This document shows positions 26,573-35,897 of a DNA stretch of 64,000 nucleotides, piece after piece. Source of the stretch: Desulfoplanes formicivorans (GTDB taxonomy: Bacteria > Desulfobacterota > Desulfovibrionia > Desulfovibrionales > Desulfomicrobiaceae); NCBI RefSeq assembly GCF_001748225.1, contig NZ_BDFE01000015.1, positions 297,437 through 361,436 on the forward strand. Direction: 5' to 3'. How positions within the stretch are numbered: position 1 is the stretch's first letter; each line of letters opens with the position of its first letter. A model generated the notes under the pieces. That model did not search any database. It saw nothing but the letters and a program-made list of their open reading frames with translations, and was not told where the DNA came from. The translations under genes and the position numbers were made by a program.

Positions 26573-28399
26573 TTATTCTTTTTCACTTATTTCCTTAAGC
26601 GTCCTGGCATAGGCCGCAAACACGTCCTCTCTGGCCAGCTGGCCCAAGATTCTGGTGGGGTCGTCATGGTCGATGACCGGGATCTGTCCGTAGCCCGAAT
26701 CCACGAACCGCATGAGGGCTGTGTACAGATCATCGTCCGTGTGCAGGGTAACGGGTTTGCCGGCCACGTCCTTGGCCACCAGGAGATCCGATAAACAGTC
26801 CTCGAACATGACCTTGCGCAGGTTTTGGACCGGCAGAATGCCGGTGATTCTGTCTTCGGCATTGCGCACGGGAAAATAGAATTCATTGGTATTGGCAATG
26901 ATGTCCGTGATGGCGCAAAAGGAGGTGCCCTCTTCCAGGGTGGTCACCAGGCCTGGTTTGTAAAAGTCCTTGACCTGCAGGTCTTCCAGCAGATTGATGG
27001 TGGCGTCCTGGATATGCGCCGGAGACTCGAATTTATTGTCCACCTGATTTTCGTACAGGGAGAAATTTCTGGCCAGGACAATGCAGATGGCTGAGCCAAG
27101 CATGAGCGGTGCCAGCAGGCCATAGCCCTTGGTCAGTTCGCAAACCATGATCAGAGGGCCGATGGGAGCGTTGGCAACCCCGGCAAAAAACGAGGCCATG
27201 CCCACGAGCACGTAGGCCCCTGGCTGGGTGACAATGGTTGGGAAATAGGCATGAGCCGTGAATCCGACCATCCCGCCTGTCAGACCGCCAGCAAACAATG
27301 CCGGGGCAAACATGCCGCCGCTGATTCCCGATCCCAGGACGATGGCCGTTGCAATGGCCTTGCCCACAACGATGGCCAGCATGGTTCCCACGGTCAGCTT
27401 GCCCAGGATGGCCAGTTCGAGCCAGCCATACCCGCCGCACAAAAGCTGGGGAAAGGCCCATCCGATAAGCCCCATGAGCAGACCAGCAATACCCATGGTC
27501 CAGACAAATCCGAGTTTGTCGGTCATGGGCCAGAAAATCTTGTATTTTACCGTGGTGAAGGTCTTGATCCAGAACCAGCCGGATGCAGCACATGCCACGG
27601 CCAGGATGGCGTAAAAGGGCAGTTCCCTGGGATCGTTAAAGGTGAAATGGGGAATGCCGAAGATGGGCTCCGAGCCAAAGACCAGGGTGAACAGGGAATA
27701 GGAGACCACCGAGGAGATGACTGCCGGAAGAATGGCCTCGGCTTCGAAATCTTCACGGTAGATGACTTCCACGGCGGTCAATGCCCCGCCCAGAGGGGCC
27801 CGGAAAATGGCTCCCAAACCGCCTGCCGCACCAGCCAGAAGGAGAATCCTGCGTTCCTTGGCCGAAAGATTGATCTTCTGGGCAATCCACGATCCGCATC
27901 CTGCACCGAGCAGGGAAATGGGACCTTCTCGTCCTGCACTGCCGCCTGTGGCGATGTTCAGAACAGCGATGCCGGCCTTGAGCAGGGGAACAATGGGCCG
28001 CATGAGACCGGACTGCTGATGGAAATTCTTGATCATCGCGTCAGTGCCGTCGGTCCCGCTGTACCGGGTATCAGGGAGATATTTCCAGGTCAGCCAGCCT
28101 GAAAGCAGGCCCACCAGGGTGGTAAATACCGGGATGAGCCAGGGACGGTAAACGCTTCCGCTTGGAGCGTGAAAAATTTCCTCGCCAGCAGGAGCCGGCA
28201 GATTGAGCCCGGCAGCCTGGTGCAAAAGAAGAAATTTGATACCTTCAATGGAGGAAAAAAAGATGATGGCGCCGATTCCGGAGACCATCCCCACAAGCAC
28301 CCCGAGGATGAGCCATCGGGCGTTGGTGATGGACGTATAGGTCCGGACGGCTTCGTTCCAGATTTTTGCAAATGGTTTCAGAACAACAAAAGGAGACAT
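26573..28399 (-). CDS. ClC-family chloride channel/antiporter with C-terminal CBS pair
   Basis: 608 aa with about ten hydrophobic segments. The anion-pathway motifs are present: GGSAGREGP with the gating Glu, GGMFAPALFAGG, and the tyrosine-region helices. The gating Glu favours an H+/Cl- exchanger or a gated channel over an ungated pore. After the last membrane helix (about residue 440) two CBS domains occupy 460-600 and would sense nucleotides on the cytoplasmic face. The ATG is at 28399, 25 bp from the end of ribF on the same strand, so the two form an operon. The stop abuts repeat copy B. Confidence 0.92.
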   Translation of the reverse strand: MSPFVVLKPFAKIWNEAVRTYTSITNARWLILGVLVGMVSGIGAIIFFSSIEGIKFLLLHQAAGLNLPAPAGEEIFHAPSGSVYRPWLIPVFTTLVGLLSGWLTWKYLPDTRYSGTDGTDAMIKNFHQQSGLMRPIVPLLKAGIAVLNIATGGSAGREGPISLLGAGCGSWIAQKINLSAKERRILLLAGAAGGLGAIFRAPLGGALTAVEVIYREDFEAEAILPAVISSVVSYSLFTLVFGSEPIFGIPHFTFNDPRELPFYAILAVACAASGWFWIKTFTTVKYKIFWPMTDKLGFVWTMGIAGLLMGLIGWAFPQLLCGGYGWLELAILGKLTVGTMLAIVVGKAIATAIVLGSGISGGMFAPALFAGGLTGGMVGFTAHAYFPTIVTQPGAYVLVGMASFFAGVANAPIGPLIMVCELTKGYGLLAPLMLGSAICIVLARNFSLYENQVDNKFESPAHIQDATINLLEDLQVKDFYKPGLVTTLEEGTSFCAITDIIANTNEFYFPVRNAEDRITGILPVQNLRKVMFEDCLSDLLVAKDVAGKPVTLHTDDDLYTALMRFVDSGYGQIPVIDHDDPTRILGQLAREDVFAAYARTLKEISEKE

Positions 28400-28423
28400 G
28401 ACAGGTTGGTTGGATGTGAAGGC

Positions 28424-29368
28424 TTATGCGAGACGGGCTTCGGGTGAGGCGAGAATGGTTCGGGCGATATCCTTGTCCTTGCCGATCTGGGCCTTGAGTT
28501 GGTCCAGGCCAGCGAATTTTTTTTCCGACCTGAGACGCTGGACAAAATGGACGAGAATATCCTGATCGTAGAGGTCACCCTTGAAATCCATAATATGGAC
28601 CTCCACCGAAAGAATCTCATTGCCGAATGTCGGGTTGAATCCGATATTGGCGACTGCAGGCAGGACCATGTCCTGCACTTCGGCCCAGACGGCATATACC
28701 CCGGTTTTGGGAAAGAGTTCGTCGGTGAGATGGATGTTGGCCGTGGGGAATCCGAGCATGGGACCTCCCCGCTTCATGCCATGGATGACCGTGCCGGCCA
28801 CGCGGTAGAAACGGCCCAAAAGGGGACGGGCCTCCCAGACCTGACCGGCCTCGATAAGATCCCTGATGCGGGTTGAGCTGACAATGACTCCGTCCACGAG
28901 CACGGGATTGAGCTGTTCGACCTCAAAGCCGTAAACACGGCCCAATCTGCTCAGGAGCTTGTAATTTCCGGCCCTGCCTTTACCAAAGGCGTAATCATAC
29001 CCGATGATCAGTTTGCGGGTTTTCAGGGTCTCCACCAGATACTGGGAGACAAATTGCTCCGGAGCCATGGCTGCCAGATGGTGATTGAATTCCAGGCACA
29101 AGGTGTAATCGAGATGTATGCCAGCCAGAAGTTCCAATTTCTGGTCCAGCAGGGTGATGAGGGGCGGAGTGGAATTGCCCGTGAACAGACGCAGGGGGTG
29201 TGGCTCAAAGGTCACGGCAACACTGGACAAACCAATGGCCTGGGCCTGGGAAACGGTTTTCTCGAGAAGGGTTCGATGGCCGAGATGGACCCCGTCGAAG
29301 TTCCCGATGGTCACGCAGGAACCGGAAATCCTGGGAGCTATCTCTTCAGCTGTGTGGCATATGATCAT
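28424..29368 (-). CDS. ribF: Bifunctional riboflavin kinase / FAD synthetase
   Basis: 314 aa. The FAD synthetase domain has GNFDGVHLGHRTLL (nucleotidyltransferase HxGH-like) and the SSTRIRDLIEAG segment. The riboflavin kinase domain has KRGGPMLGFPTANIHL and VYAVWAEV. It phosphorylates riboflavin to FMN and adenylylates it to FAD. The ATG at 29368 (MIICHTAEE) has AAGGA just upstream. A longer frame to 29452 is unsupported. Followed 24 bp on by the ClC gene. Confidence 0.95.
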   Translation of the reverse strand: MIICHTAEEIAPRISGSCVTIGNFDGVHLGHRTLLEKTVSQAQAIGLSSVAVTFEPHPLRLFTGNSTPPLITLLDQKLELLAGIHLDYTLCLEFNHHLAAMAPEQFVSQYLVETLKTRKLIIGYDYAFGKGRAGNYKLLSRLGRVYGFEVEQLNPVLVDGVIVSSTRIRDLIEAGQVWEARPLLGRFYRVAGTVIHGMKRGGPMLGFPTANIHLTDELFPKTGVYAVWAEVQDMVLPAVANIGFNPTFGNEILSVEVHIMDFKGDLYDQDILVHFVQRLRSEKKFAGLDQLKAQIGKDKDIARTILASPEARLA

Positions 29369-29520
29369 GAATCCTTGAGCCTCCTCGAACAAAAATGAAG
29401 CACAGGATCTATCCCAAAAAGGACCAGGGTTCAAGTGAGCCACAAGACACAAATTTGCACCAGACGCGAAAAAACGCTTGCCAAGGAATCCGGTTCTGGA
29501 TAAGAAGCCTCTTCGTTGAT

Positions 29521-29607
29521 GCCGAAGTGGTGGAATTGGTAGACACGCTAGGTTCAGGGTCTAGTGGGTTCACGCCCGTGGGAGTTCGAGTCTCCCCTTC
29601 GGCACCA
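29521..29607 (+). tRNA. tRNA-Leu (anticodon CAG)
   Basis: Acceptor GCCGAAG (29521-29527) pairs with CTTCGGC (29597-29603). The anticodon stem CTAGG/TCTAG carries loop TTCAGGG, giving CAG for CTG codons. There is a long variable arm (class II), T arm with GTTCGAG, and discriminator A with CCA encoded. Confidence 0.95.
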
Positions 29608-29616
29608 TCTGGCTCC

Positions 29617-29655
29617 AAGGCCCTTATGGAACATTCCGTAAGGGCCTTTTTGTTT
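29617..29655 (+). terminator. Rho-independent terminator after tRNA-Leu
   Basis: A stem of about 14 bp (AAGGCCCTTA...GGA with TCC...TAAGGGCCTT), a 4-nt loop and a T-rich tail, 10 nt after the tRNA. Confidence 0.9.
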
Positions 29656-29760
29656 ACTTTTGCCCGGTTCGGGTCATCTGACCGCTAAGGTGGGTTGAAG
29701 AACGCATGCATCCGGAATGCTTCGGCTTGCATGGTACCAAATCATCTCAGGAGTCTCTTG

Positions 29761-30405
29761 ATGCACATTCCTCAGGGATTGGACATTGTTTATGCCGACC
29801 AAAAGATTGTTGTGGTCAACAAGCCAAGCGGTCTGCTTTCCGTGCCGGGCAAGGGTGTGGAAAACCAGGACTGCGTGGTCAGCCGTGTCCGGGAGATGTT
29901 CCCTCAGTCACGCCGTTTCCCTTCGGTCCACCGGCTGGACATGGACACCTCCGGGCTCATGGTTCTGGGTATAACGGCCAGGGCCAACCGGGAGCTTTGC
30001 GCCCAGTTTCAGCAACGGAAAGTGGGCAAGAAATACGTGGGCCTTCTGGATGGCCTGGTGCACAAGCCCGAAGGCATGATTGATCTTCCCCTGCGCATGG
30101 ACCGGTTCAACCGGCCGTATCAGGTCTATGATCCCATCCACGGCAAGCGGGCTCTGACCCGATGGCAAAGGCTTGGAGTTGAACATGGCAAAACCCGGGT
30201 CGAGTTTGTTCTGCTCACCGGAAGAACCCATCAGCTTCGCGTGCACAGTGCCCATCCCCTAGGGCTTGGCTGTCCCCTGGTTGGGGACCGCCTGTACGGG
30301 ACAGGCACGGGGCCGGGGCAGCTCAAGCTTCATGCGGGCTATCTCTGTTTTACCCATCCCAAGACAGGTGAGGCCATGGAGTTCGTGACCAAATCGCCTT
30401 TTTGA
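29761..30405 (+). CDS. RluA-family pseudouridine synthase
   Basis: 214 aa. It has the catalytic signature VHRLDMDTSGLMVLG with the Asp nucleophile, KPSGLLSVPGKG near the start, and LLTGRTHQLRVHSAHPLG of the RluA fold. No S4 RNA-binding domain is present. The short single-domain form resembles RluA (23S U746 and tRNA U32) rather than RluC or RluD, but the target is not certain. The start at 29761 is preferred over an ATG 22 codons upstream because conservation starts there. Confidence 0.92.
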   Translation: MHIPQGLDIVYADQKIVVVNKPSGLLSVPGKGVENQDCVVSRVREMFPQSRRFPSVHRLDMDTSGLMVLGITARANRELCAQFQQRKVGKKYVGLLDGLVHKPEGMIDLPLRMDRFNRPYQVYDPIHGKRALTRWQRLGVEHGKTRVEFVLLTGRTHQLRVHSAHPLGLGCPLVGDRLYGTGTGPGQLKLHAGYLCFTHPKTGEAMEFVTKSPF

Positions 30406-30463
30406 TCAGGCAGGCTGGCTGGGATGAAGATCCCGTCTTGGCAAAGCAATCAAATAAACATGA

Positions 30464-30500
30464 AAAAGGGCGCCTCTTCTGATGAAGAGACGCCCTTTGA
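30464..30500 (-). terminator. Rho-independent terminator of the cold-shock gene
   Basis: On the minus strand a stem GGGCGTCTCTTC/GAAGAGGCGCCC with a 4-nt loop is followed by five T. It lies between the converging RluA-family and csp genes. Confidence 0.85.
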
Positions 30501-30521
30501 GGTCACAGTGCTTGCTGACAG

Positions 30522-30722
30522 CTAGACGATAGTGACGTTTGCGGCTGCCGGGCCCTTGGGACCCTGTTCGATTTCAAAAGTGACCCTCTCGCCTTCCTTG
30601 AGGGACTTGAAACCACCGCTGTTGATAGCGGAATAGTGAACGAATACGTCAGGACCACCGTCCTGCTCGATGAAGCCGAAACCCTTGCTGTCATTAAACC
30701 ATTTTACTGTTCCATCTGCCAT
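30522..30722 (-). CDS. csp: Cold-shock protein, CspA family
   Basis: 66 aa. It has RNP1 (KGFGFIEQ) and RNP2 (VFVHYSAI) of the OB-fold nucleic-acid chaperone family. AAGGAGTAGCC precedes the ATG at 30722. A longer frame to 30890 has no resemblance to the family. The gene has its own terminator, and about 200 nt separate it from the next gene upstream, room for the long structured leader typical of csp mRNAs. I see no defined cold box. Confidence 0.97.
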   Translation of the reverse strand: MADGTVKWFNDSKGFGFIEQDGGPDVFVHYSAINSGGFKSLKEGERVTFEIEQGPKGPAAANVTIV

Positions 30723-30933
30723 TGTGGCTACTCCTTGTAAAAAATTGTACTGGGTGCATCTGTTTCTAACATCAGGTGGAGCCACTATGAGAAATGGAGC
30801 TTTCCTTCTGTAACGAAACCCAACCGTCACCATGACGATTGTTTGCTGCAAGAACAATGTCTCCACGAGAACGCGAAACAAGTCAAGCATTATTTTAAAA
30901 AAAAGAAAAAAAGATGATAAGAGCCTTTTTCGG

Positions 30934-32154
30934 TTAGATCATGATGGGATCGAAAATACGCCCGGTCAGGCATTTTCCTCCGTCTGGGGTGATCTCAAAG
31001 GTGTTTTCAACCCCGACCATTCCCAGACCCGGGATGCCGATCTTGGGTTCAAGGGCCATGGTCATGCCCTCTTCAAGGGGCTCGTCAAAGCCTTGGGCAA
31101 TGACCGGGTATTCGTCAATGGCCAGCCCAATGCCGTGACCGATAAACCGGACCTTGTTGCCCCCAAGACCCATGAATCCCTCCATGTGACCCAGGTTGCG
31201 GGCCTTTTGCCAGCATGTTGTGAAGAGCTGGCTGGGAATGGCGCCCGGGCGCAATCGTTCCGCGATCCAGGTCTGGATCTCCAGACAGAAATCCTGGGCC
31301 TTTCGGGCTTGATCCGGGATGATGGCATTTCTGTCCCAATATATCTGGGTTTTGTCTGAATGATAGCCGTCCAGGCAGAAACCGCAGTCCAGCGTCAGGG
31401 GCTGATGTTTGTGCCACACGGTGCCGGCATCTCCCATGTGGGGAATGACCGGATGCACGCCCCGAAGGCCCACGGGACCATTGAACACGCTGGGATAATT
31501 GCCGCTGTCTCCGGCGGCCACATGGCCGAGAAATATCTCTTCCCCAAAATGTTCCATGCGCATCATCCCGCAATGACCATGTTCCATGAAAACCTCCCAG
31601 ATTTTCAGGCTGATCTCCCGTTCATTCATGCCCGGACGAAGATGATGGGGCAGGATATGGCACAGACAATGGTTGTGAATTTCACCGGCCCTGCGCATTT
31701 TTGTCAGTTCCCATGGTGACTTGATCGCCCGGGTTTTTGCCAGAACATGATCACCGGGAACAAGGGTTGTTGTGCCCAGGTGTTTTTGCAGGGATCGCCC
31801 CAAGGACCAGGGCAAACCGGTCATATCCACGGCGACCGTGCTTCCCATGGGCGCTTCAAAGTCCTGCAAAATATCTTGAAGCTGGCCAAAGGAGCGGTAT
31901 TCTCCCATGTTGGTCATGGGCGAATCCAGTCGGGCCCGGTCGATTCCCTTGCGGCACAGCAGGACAGGCTCCCCGTCCCTGGGTATCCAGACCAGACCGT
32001 TTACCCATGATCCGGTCAGGTAATAGATATTGAGTCGGGCGAAAACGAGTATACCCGATGCCTGGGGGATGGTGCGGATCAGAAGTTCCTTGAGCCGACG
32101 GATTCTGAACTCATGTTCAGCAAGGGGAAGTTGTTCAAGGGATGTGAAGGTCAT
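30934..32154 (-). CDS. M24-family metallopeptidase (Xaa-Pro aminopeptidase-like)
   Basis: 406 aa. The N-terminal creatinase-like domain spans about residues 1-160. In the catalytic pita-bread domain the five metal ligands are visible: [13 protein letters not shown] (two Asp), FIGHGIGL (His), ALEPKIG (Glu) and GVENTFEIT (Glu). It should remove N-terminal residues ahead of proline; substrate preference is unproven. GAGG precedes the ATG at 32154. A start at 32277 would overlap the upstream radical-SAM gene. The two genes are 56 bp apart on the same strand. Confidence 0.92.
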   Translation of the reverse strand: MTFTSLEQLPLAEHEFRIRRLKELLIRTIPQASGILVFARLNIYYLTGSWVNGLVWIPRDGEPVLLCRKGIDRARLDSPMTNMGEYRSFGQLQDILQDFEAPMGSTVAVDMTGLPWSLGRSLQKHLGTTTLVPGDHVLAKTRAIKSPWELTKMRRAGEIHNHCLCHILPHHLRPGMNEREISLKIWEVFMEHGHCGMMRMEHFGEEIFLGHVAAGDSGNYPSVFNGPVGLRGVHPVIPHMGDAGTVWHKHQPLTLDCGFCLDGYHSDKTQIYWDRNAIIPDQARKAQDFCLEIQTWIAERLRPGAIPSQLFTTCWQKARNLGHMEGFMGLGGNKVRFIGHGIGLAIDEYPVIAQGFDEPLEEGMTMALEPKIGIPGLGMVGVENTFEITPDGGKCLTGRIFDPIMI

Positions 32155-32210
32155 GGGTGCCTCAGGGTAAGATGTTGCAGGAGAATGGCCATGGGCCACA
32201 TGATAATGGT

Positions 32211-33569
32211 TCACCCGGTGAGTTGTTTCCACCAGGTGACCTTGTCCCAGGAAAATCCTCCGGGAACGCATGGCCATATGGAATTGTTCTGGGTCAGAGG
32301 TTCCTTAGTCAAGGGAAAGGGAGATACTTGGCAGGCGCGGTCAAAGAGTCTGCTGCCGGGAATGGGTGTGTAGTGGGCCAGTTCTGGTCGGATACCCCAT
32401 TTTTTGACCTGGTTGATGGTGGCAATGACTTCGGTTTCCTCCTGGTCGGGCAGGCCAAAGAGGATGTAACAGGCCATGTCCTTGTGGTCGAATCCGGCGG
32501 CAACCAGAGTACGGATACCCTGTTCCCATTCCTCCCGGGTAAGTTTGGCGTCATGGCGGTGACCAAAATCAGCTGTTTCCAGGCCCAGACGGATGGTGGT
32601 CATGCCGGCCCGCTTGAACCGGGCACAAACATCCGGGGTCAGATAACGGATATGCATGGCGTTGGGCGTGTGCAGACGGATGGGCGTATCCAGCGAGGCC
32701 AGCCAGTCAAGCAGGGGCCAGAGCCATGTTTCAGGCTGGACCAGCAAGGCATCGTCGTAAAAGGCGAAATCGCGGACACCACGGGCCAGCTGGCTCATGA
32801 TCCCGGCCTTGATGGTTGTGAAGTCTCCCTGACGAAATTGGGGATAGAGCTGGTTGCTTGCACAGTATTCACAGTGAAAGGGGCACCCTCGTGAACCAAG
32901 AATGGGGGCAAACAGCGGCCGGGAATACAGATCCAGGGCTGAGGTCATGCCTGCGCCATGGGGAAGAATGGGCGGTGTGGTCCCCAGAAGGTTCCAGAAC
33001 CTCTGCCAGTTGTCTTCCCGTTCCAGGGGGCCCTTGATGAGCAGGTCGGCTTCCTGGGTGTGGGCATGCTCCGGACACAGAGATGCATACGTCCCGCCCA
33101 GGATGATGGGGACCCTGGGCATGGTTTGACGAACAAGACGGATCATGGCGGTCACGCCCGGATACCAATAGGTCATCACCGAGGTGATCAGGATGGCATC
33201 GGGCTTGGGGGACAGGTTGGCAAGGGCTCCCCTGACCAGATCAAAGGGCAGACCATACCTGCCGTATTGGCGGGCAATGGTGCGCAGGGCATGGGGTTTG
33301 GCAAGGGGCTGCTTGGGATAATGTCCCCGGCCGAACCTGTTTTGTCGGGGCCAGGAAATACCTTTCCACGTGGGATCCATACAGTCCAGGAGGCTGATGG
33401 AACTTCCAGATCTCCTGAGCATGTCCAGACAAGCCAGAAGACCCATGGGCCGCGACCACAGGTTGTAGGCCGCAAAGTCGTAAACCCAGGGGTTGATGCC
33501 CAGAATATGAGGGATGTTCCCGGAATCAGCGGATGGATTCCAGGTAATTGTGGGCCATGAGGGCATCAT
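32211..33569 (-). CDS. Radical SAM protein with B12-binding-like N-terminal domain
   Basis: 452 aa. Residues 60-170 look like the Rossmann half of B12-binding radical-SAM proteins (DAILITSVMTYWYPG; PIILGGTYASL), but no DxHxxG cobalamin-ligand motif is seen. The radical-SAM motif is CPFHCEYC at about residue 231, binding [4Fe-4S] and SAM, and the C-terminal barrel continues (YDDALLVQ, RLGLETADF). The chemistry cannot be assigned. The start overlaps the TPR gene by 44 nt, and an adjacent ATG at 33566 is possible. Probable operon: TPR lipoprotein, radical SAM, M24 peptidase. Confidence 0.85.
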   Translation of the reverse strand: MMPSWPTITWNPSADSGNIPHILGINPWVYDFAAYNLWSRPMGLLACLDMLRRSGSSISLLDCMDPTWKGISWPRQNRFGRGHYPKQPLAKPHALRTIARQYGRYGLPFDLVRGALANLSPKPDAILITSVMTYWYPGVTAMIRLVRQTMPRVPIILGGTYASLCPEHAHTQEADLLIKGPLEREDNWQRFWNLLGTTPPILPHGAGMTSALDLYSRPLFAPILGSRGCPFHCEYCASNQLYPQFRQGDFTTIKAGIMSQLARGVRDFAFYDDALLVQPETWLWPLLDWLASLDTPIRLHTPNAMHIRYLTPDVCARFKRAGMTTIRLGLETADFGHRHDAKLTREEWEQGIRTLVAAGFDHKDMACYILFGLPDQEETEVIATINQVKKWGIRPELAHYTPIPGSRLFDRACQVSPFPLTKEPLTQNNSIWPCVPGGFSWDKVTWWKQLTG

Positions 33570-34365
33570 CGGAAGATGGGTTGGTTTCTATGACCCGCTC
33601 AAACCATTGGCGGGCCTCGGCAAGTCGGTCCAAGCGGATGAGGTTTTCGCCCACAGCGAGCATGATGGCCGTGTTTTCCAGATCGGATTCAGCCCCTTGC
33701 TCCAGCCATTTCTGGGCATCCTGAATGCGGTCCTGATCAATGAGGATCTTTCCCAGCAGGAGGTAGGCCGGGATGTACCGCCAGTTTTTGTCCACGGCCA
33801 TGCGAGCATAAGTTTCGGCCTTGGCCAGATCGCCCTGCTTGGCGTACATGTCGGCCATGTTGTAGGCGGGAAATTCCTTGCGCAGATAGTTGGGGATTTC
33901 AAGTGCCTTGGTGTAGGCCTTGAGGGCCGCGTCATGGTCGCCCTGGGCCGCGTAAACCTGACCCAGGTAGTTCCAGGCGTCGCCAAATCGGGGTTCCAGA
34001 TGCACGGCACGTTCAAAACTGGTCTGGGCCATGGAAAAATCGCCCATAAGGCTGTACACATGACCCAGATCGAAAAACACCCGGGGATTGTCAGAAGCTT
34101 CTTCCTGGATCACAAGGAGTTTTTCCAGGGCCGGGCGGTTTTTGCCTCCCCGGATATAGCTTTCAGCCAGGTCCAGCTGGATGGCGATTTCCTCGGGGCT
34201 CATGTGGGGCTGATCCGTGAATGCTGGATCAGCATGGTGAGCGCATGCGGAGAGAAAAAAAAGGGCTGCAAAAAGAGATATGATATAAGATCTTGGAATG
34301 GTGGTGACCCATGCAGGGGTAGATTCGGATGGCCGTACAAAATGGTGCTGGGAGTTGGTGTGCAT
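33526..34365 (-). CDS. TPR-repeat lipoprotein, PilF/PilW-like
   Basis: 279 aa. A lipoprotein signal, SLFAALFFLSAC, has the lipobox Cys at about residue 40 followed by AHH. Five or more tetratricopeptide repeats follow (NPRVFFDLGHVYSLMGDFSM; DAWNYLGQVYAAQGD; AYLLLGKILIDQD). The resemblance is to PilF/PilW pilotins of type IV pili, but no pilus gene is nearby, so the role is open. Several upstream ATGs exist; 34365 gives a signal of normal length. A perfect 12-bp hairpin stands at 34401-34428 just upstream. Confidence 0.8.
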   Translation of the reverse strand: MHTNSQHHFVRPSESTPAWVTTIPRSYIISLFAALFFLSACAHHADPAFTDQPHMSPEEIAIQLDLAESYIRGGKNRPALEKLLVIQEEASDNPRVFFDLGHVYSLMGDFSMAQTSFERAVHLEPRFGDAWNYLGQVYAAQGDHDAALKAYTKALEIPNYLRKEFPAYNMADMYAKQGDLAKAETYARMAVDKNWRYIPAYLLLGKILIDQDRIQDAQKWLEQGAESDLENTAIMLAVGENLIRLDRLAEARQWFERVIETNPSSDDALMAHNYLESIR

Positions 34366-34400
34366 GGTCGGTCCCATCCTGGGTTGAAGGTGCATAGTGT

Positions 34401-34428
34401 GTTGCGGCATCCATGTGGATGCCGCAAC
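34401..34428. terminator. U-less perfect hairpin upstream of the TPR lipoprotein gene
   Basis: A perfect 12-bp stem (34401-34412 with 34417-34428) with a 4-nt loop, no T-run on either side. It lies downstream of hisG and repeat copy C in the transcription direction. It could end or stabilise the hisG transcript. Confidence 0.5.
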
Positions 34429-34479
34429 ACCAAAGGATATCAGATCATGCTGTTATTAAGTGGAGCCGTTTTGACTTGA

Positions 34480-34513
34480 ACTGCACACTGCGTTCTGTGC
34501 ACTGCGCGTTTTT
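34480..34513. repeat. Heptad-repeat half element, copy C
   Basis: Four consecutive 7-nt units ACTGCAC, ACTGCGT, TCTGTGC, ACTGCGC are followed by G and seven T. No matching inverted left arm is found. It ends at the hisG stop codon, the same arrangement as copy B and the ClC gene. Confidence 0.65.
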
Positions 34514-35401
34514 TTATACAACCTTGTTCAGGGCATATTCAATGATGGCCTCGGCCCCTGCCTCCTGGAGGCGGGGAATGAGATCCCGGACATGGCTGCT
34601 ATCCACGACCACCTCAATGGACAGCCAGTCGGAATTATATAGATGGGCGATGGTCGGGGAAGTCATGCTGGGAAGGATCTCCATGATGGCGTCCATGCTC
34701 CCTGCAGGTGCGTTCATCTTCAGGGCCACCAGTTTTTCCGCGCGCAGGGCCCCCTGGAGAAGGGTGTTCATGTTTTCGATTTTGGCCCGTTTCCAGGGAT
34801 CTTGCCAGGCTTCCTTGTTGGCAATGAGCTGGGTGTTGGTCTGCAGAATTTCCGCAATGATCCGAAGTCCATGGGCCTTGATGGTGGTACCGGTCTCCGT
34901 GATTTCCACAATGGCGTCGGCCAGGCCCTCCACCACCTTGGCTTCGGTGGCCCCCCACGAATAGTCAACGGTTACCGGTATACCGGCGTTTTTAAAGTAC
35001 TTTTTGGTGTAGGTCACAAATTCGGTGGCAATCTTTTTCCCGGCCAGGTCTTCGGGACGTTTGTAGGGAGAGTCACCGGCAACGGCCAGAACCCACCGGG
35101 CCGGTTTGGCGCTGACCTTGGAATAGATCAGGTCGGAGACCACCACCACGTCGGCCTCGTTTTCCAGAATCCAGTCCTTGCCGGTCAGGCCGACGTCCAG
35201 AACGCCCGAGGCCACGTATCTGGCCATTTCCTGGGCCCGACACAGGCTGCACTTCATGTTTTTGTCATTGATGTCCGGAAAATAGTTGCGGTGGTGGGAT
35301 GTGAGTTTCCATCCGGCCTTGGCAAAAAGTTTCTTGGTGGCTTCTTCCAGGGATCCCTTGGGGATTCCGAGTTTGAGGATATTCTTGGTTTCTTCGCTCA
35401 T
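34514..35401 (-). CDS. hisG: ATP phosphoribosyltransferase, long form
   Basis: 295 aa. The long (HisG-L) form has an N-terminal periplasmic-binding-protein-like catalytic part (LGIPKGSLEE; ASGVLDVGLTGKDW) and a C-terminal regulatory domain (from about residue 225) that binds histidine. It starts histidine synthesis by joining ATP and PRPP. Its ATG is directly adjacent to the hisI stop, so hisI-hisG is an operon. The stop codon abuts repeat copy C. Confidence 0.97.
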   Translation of the reverse strand: MSEETKNILKLGIPKGSLEEATKKLFAKAGWKLTSHHRNYFPDINDKNMKCSLCRAQEMARYVASGVLDVGLTGKDWILENEADVVVVSDLIYSKVSAKPARWVLAVAGDSPYKRPEDLAGKKIATEFVTYTKKYFKNAGIPVTVDYSWGATEAKVVEGLADAIVEITETGTTIKAHGLRIIAEILQTNTQLIANKEAWQDPWKRAKIENMNTLLQGALRAEKLVALKMNAPAGSMDAIMEILPSMTSPTIAHLYNSDWLSIEVVVDSSHVRDLIPRLQEAGAEAIIEYALNKVV

Positions 35402-35785
35402 TTATTTGTAAACCTCCTTGGGATCGAATACTTTTTCACAACATGTTGTCCATGAACCATTCTGGAGATCCGAGAGCTCCTGGAAAAAACAGCTTTCATA
35501 CCCCAGGTGACAGGCGGCTCCGCCCTTTTGTTCCACAAGCAGAAGTACGGTGTCCTGATCACAATCCAGGCGAACGGCATGGACCTTTTGCACATGACCT
35601 GAAGATTCACCTTTATGCCACAGGGCGTTCCGGCTGCGGCTATGGTAATGGGCCTCACCCGTTGCCAGAGTTTGTTCCCATGCCTCTTCATCCATGTAGG
35701 CCATCATGAGTACCTTGCCCGTTTTGGCATCCTGGGCAATGGCCGGCACCATTCCGTTTCCTTTCTTGAAATCAGGTTGCAACAC
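35402..35785 (-). CDS. hisI: Phosphoribosyl-AMP cyclohydrolase
   Basis: 127 aa single-domain HisI. It has [20 protein letters not shown] at the start and [30 protein letters not shown] and the metal-binding [13 protein letters not shown] follow. It opens the adenine ring of PR-AMP in histidine synthesis. HisE is not fused. Immediately followed by hisG. Confidence 0.97.
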   Translation of the reverse strand: MLQPDFKKGNGMVPAIAQDAKTGKVLMMAYMDEEAWEQTLATGEAHYHSRSRNALWHKGESSGHVQKVHAVRLDCDQDTVLLLVEQKGGAACHLGYESCFFQELSDLQNGSWTTCCEKVFDPKEVYK

Positions 35786-35897
35786 GCTTGTTCACTCCAC
35801 TTGGGGTTGAGGTTGAAAAGCAGGTCGGCCCGCATTGCAGGCCGAGAGCGTATGAAAACCCGCACAGGGCGGGTTGACTGACAACGGGTCTCCGGTT

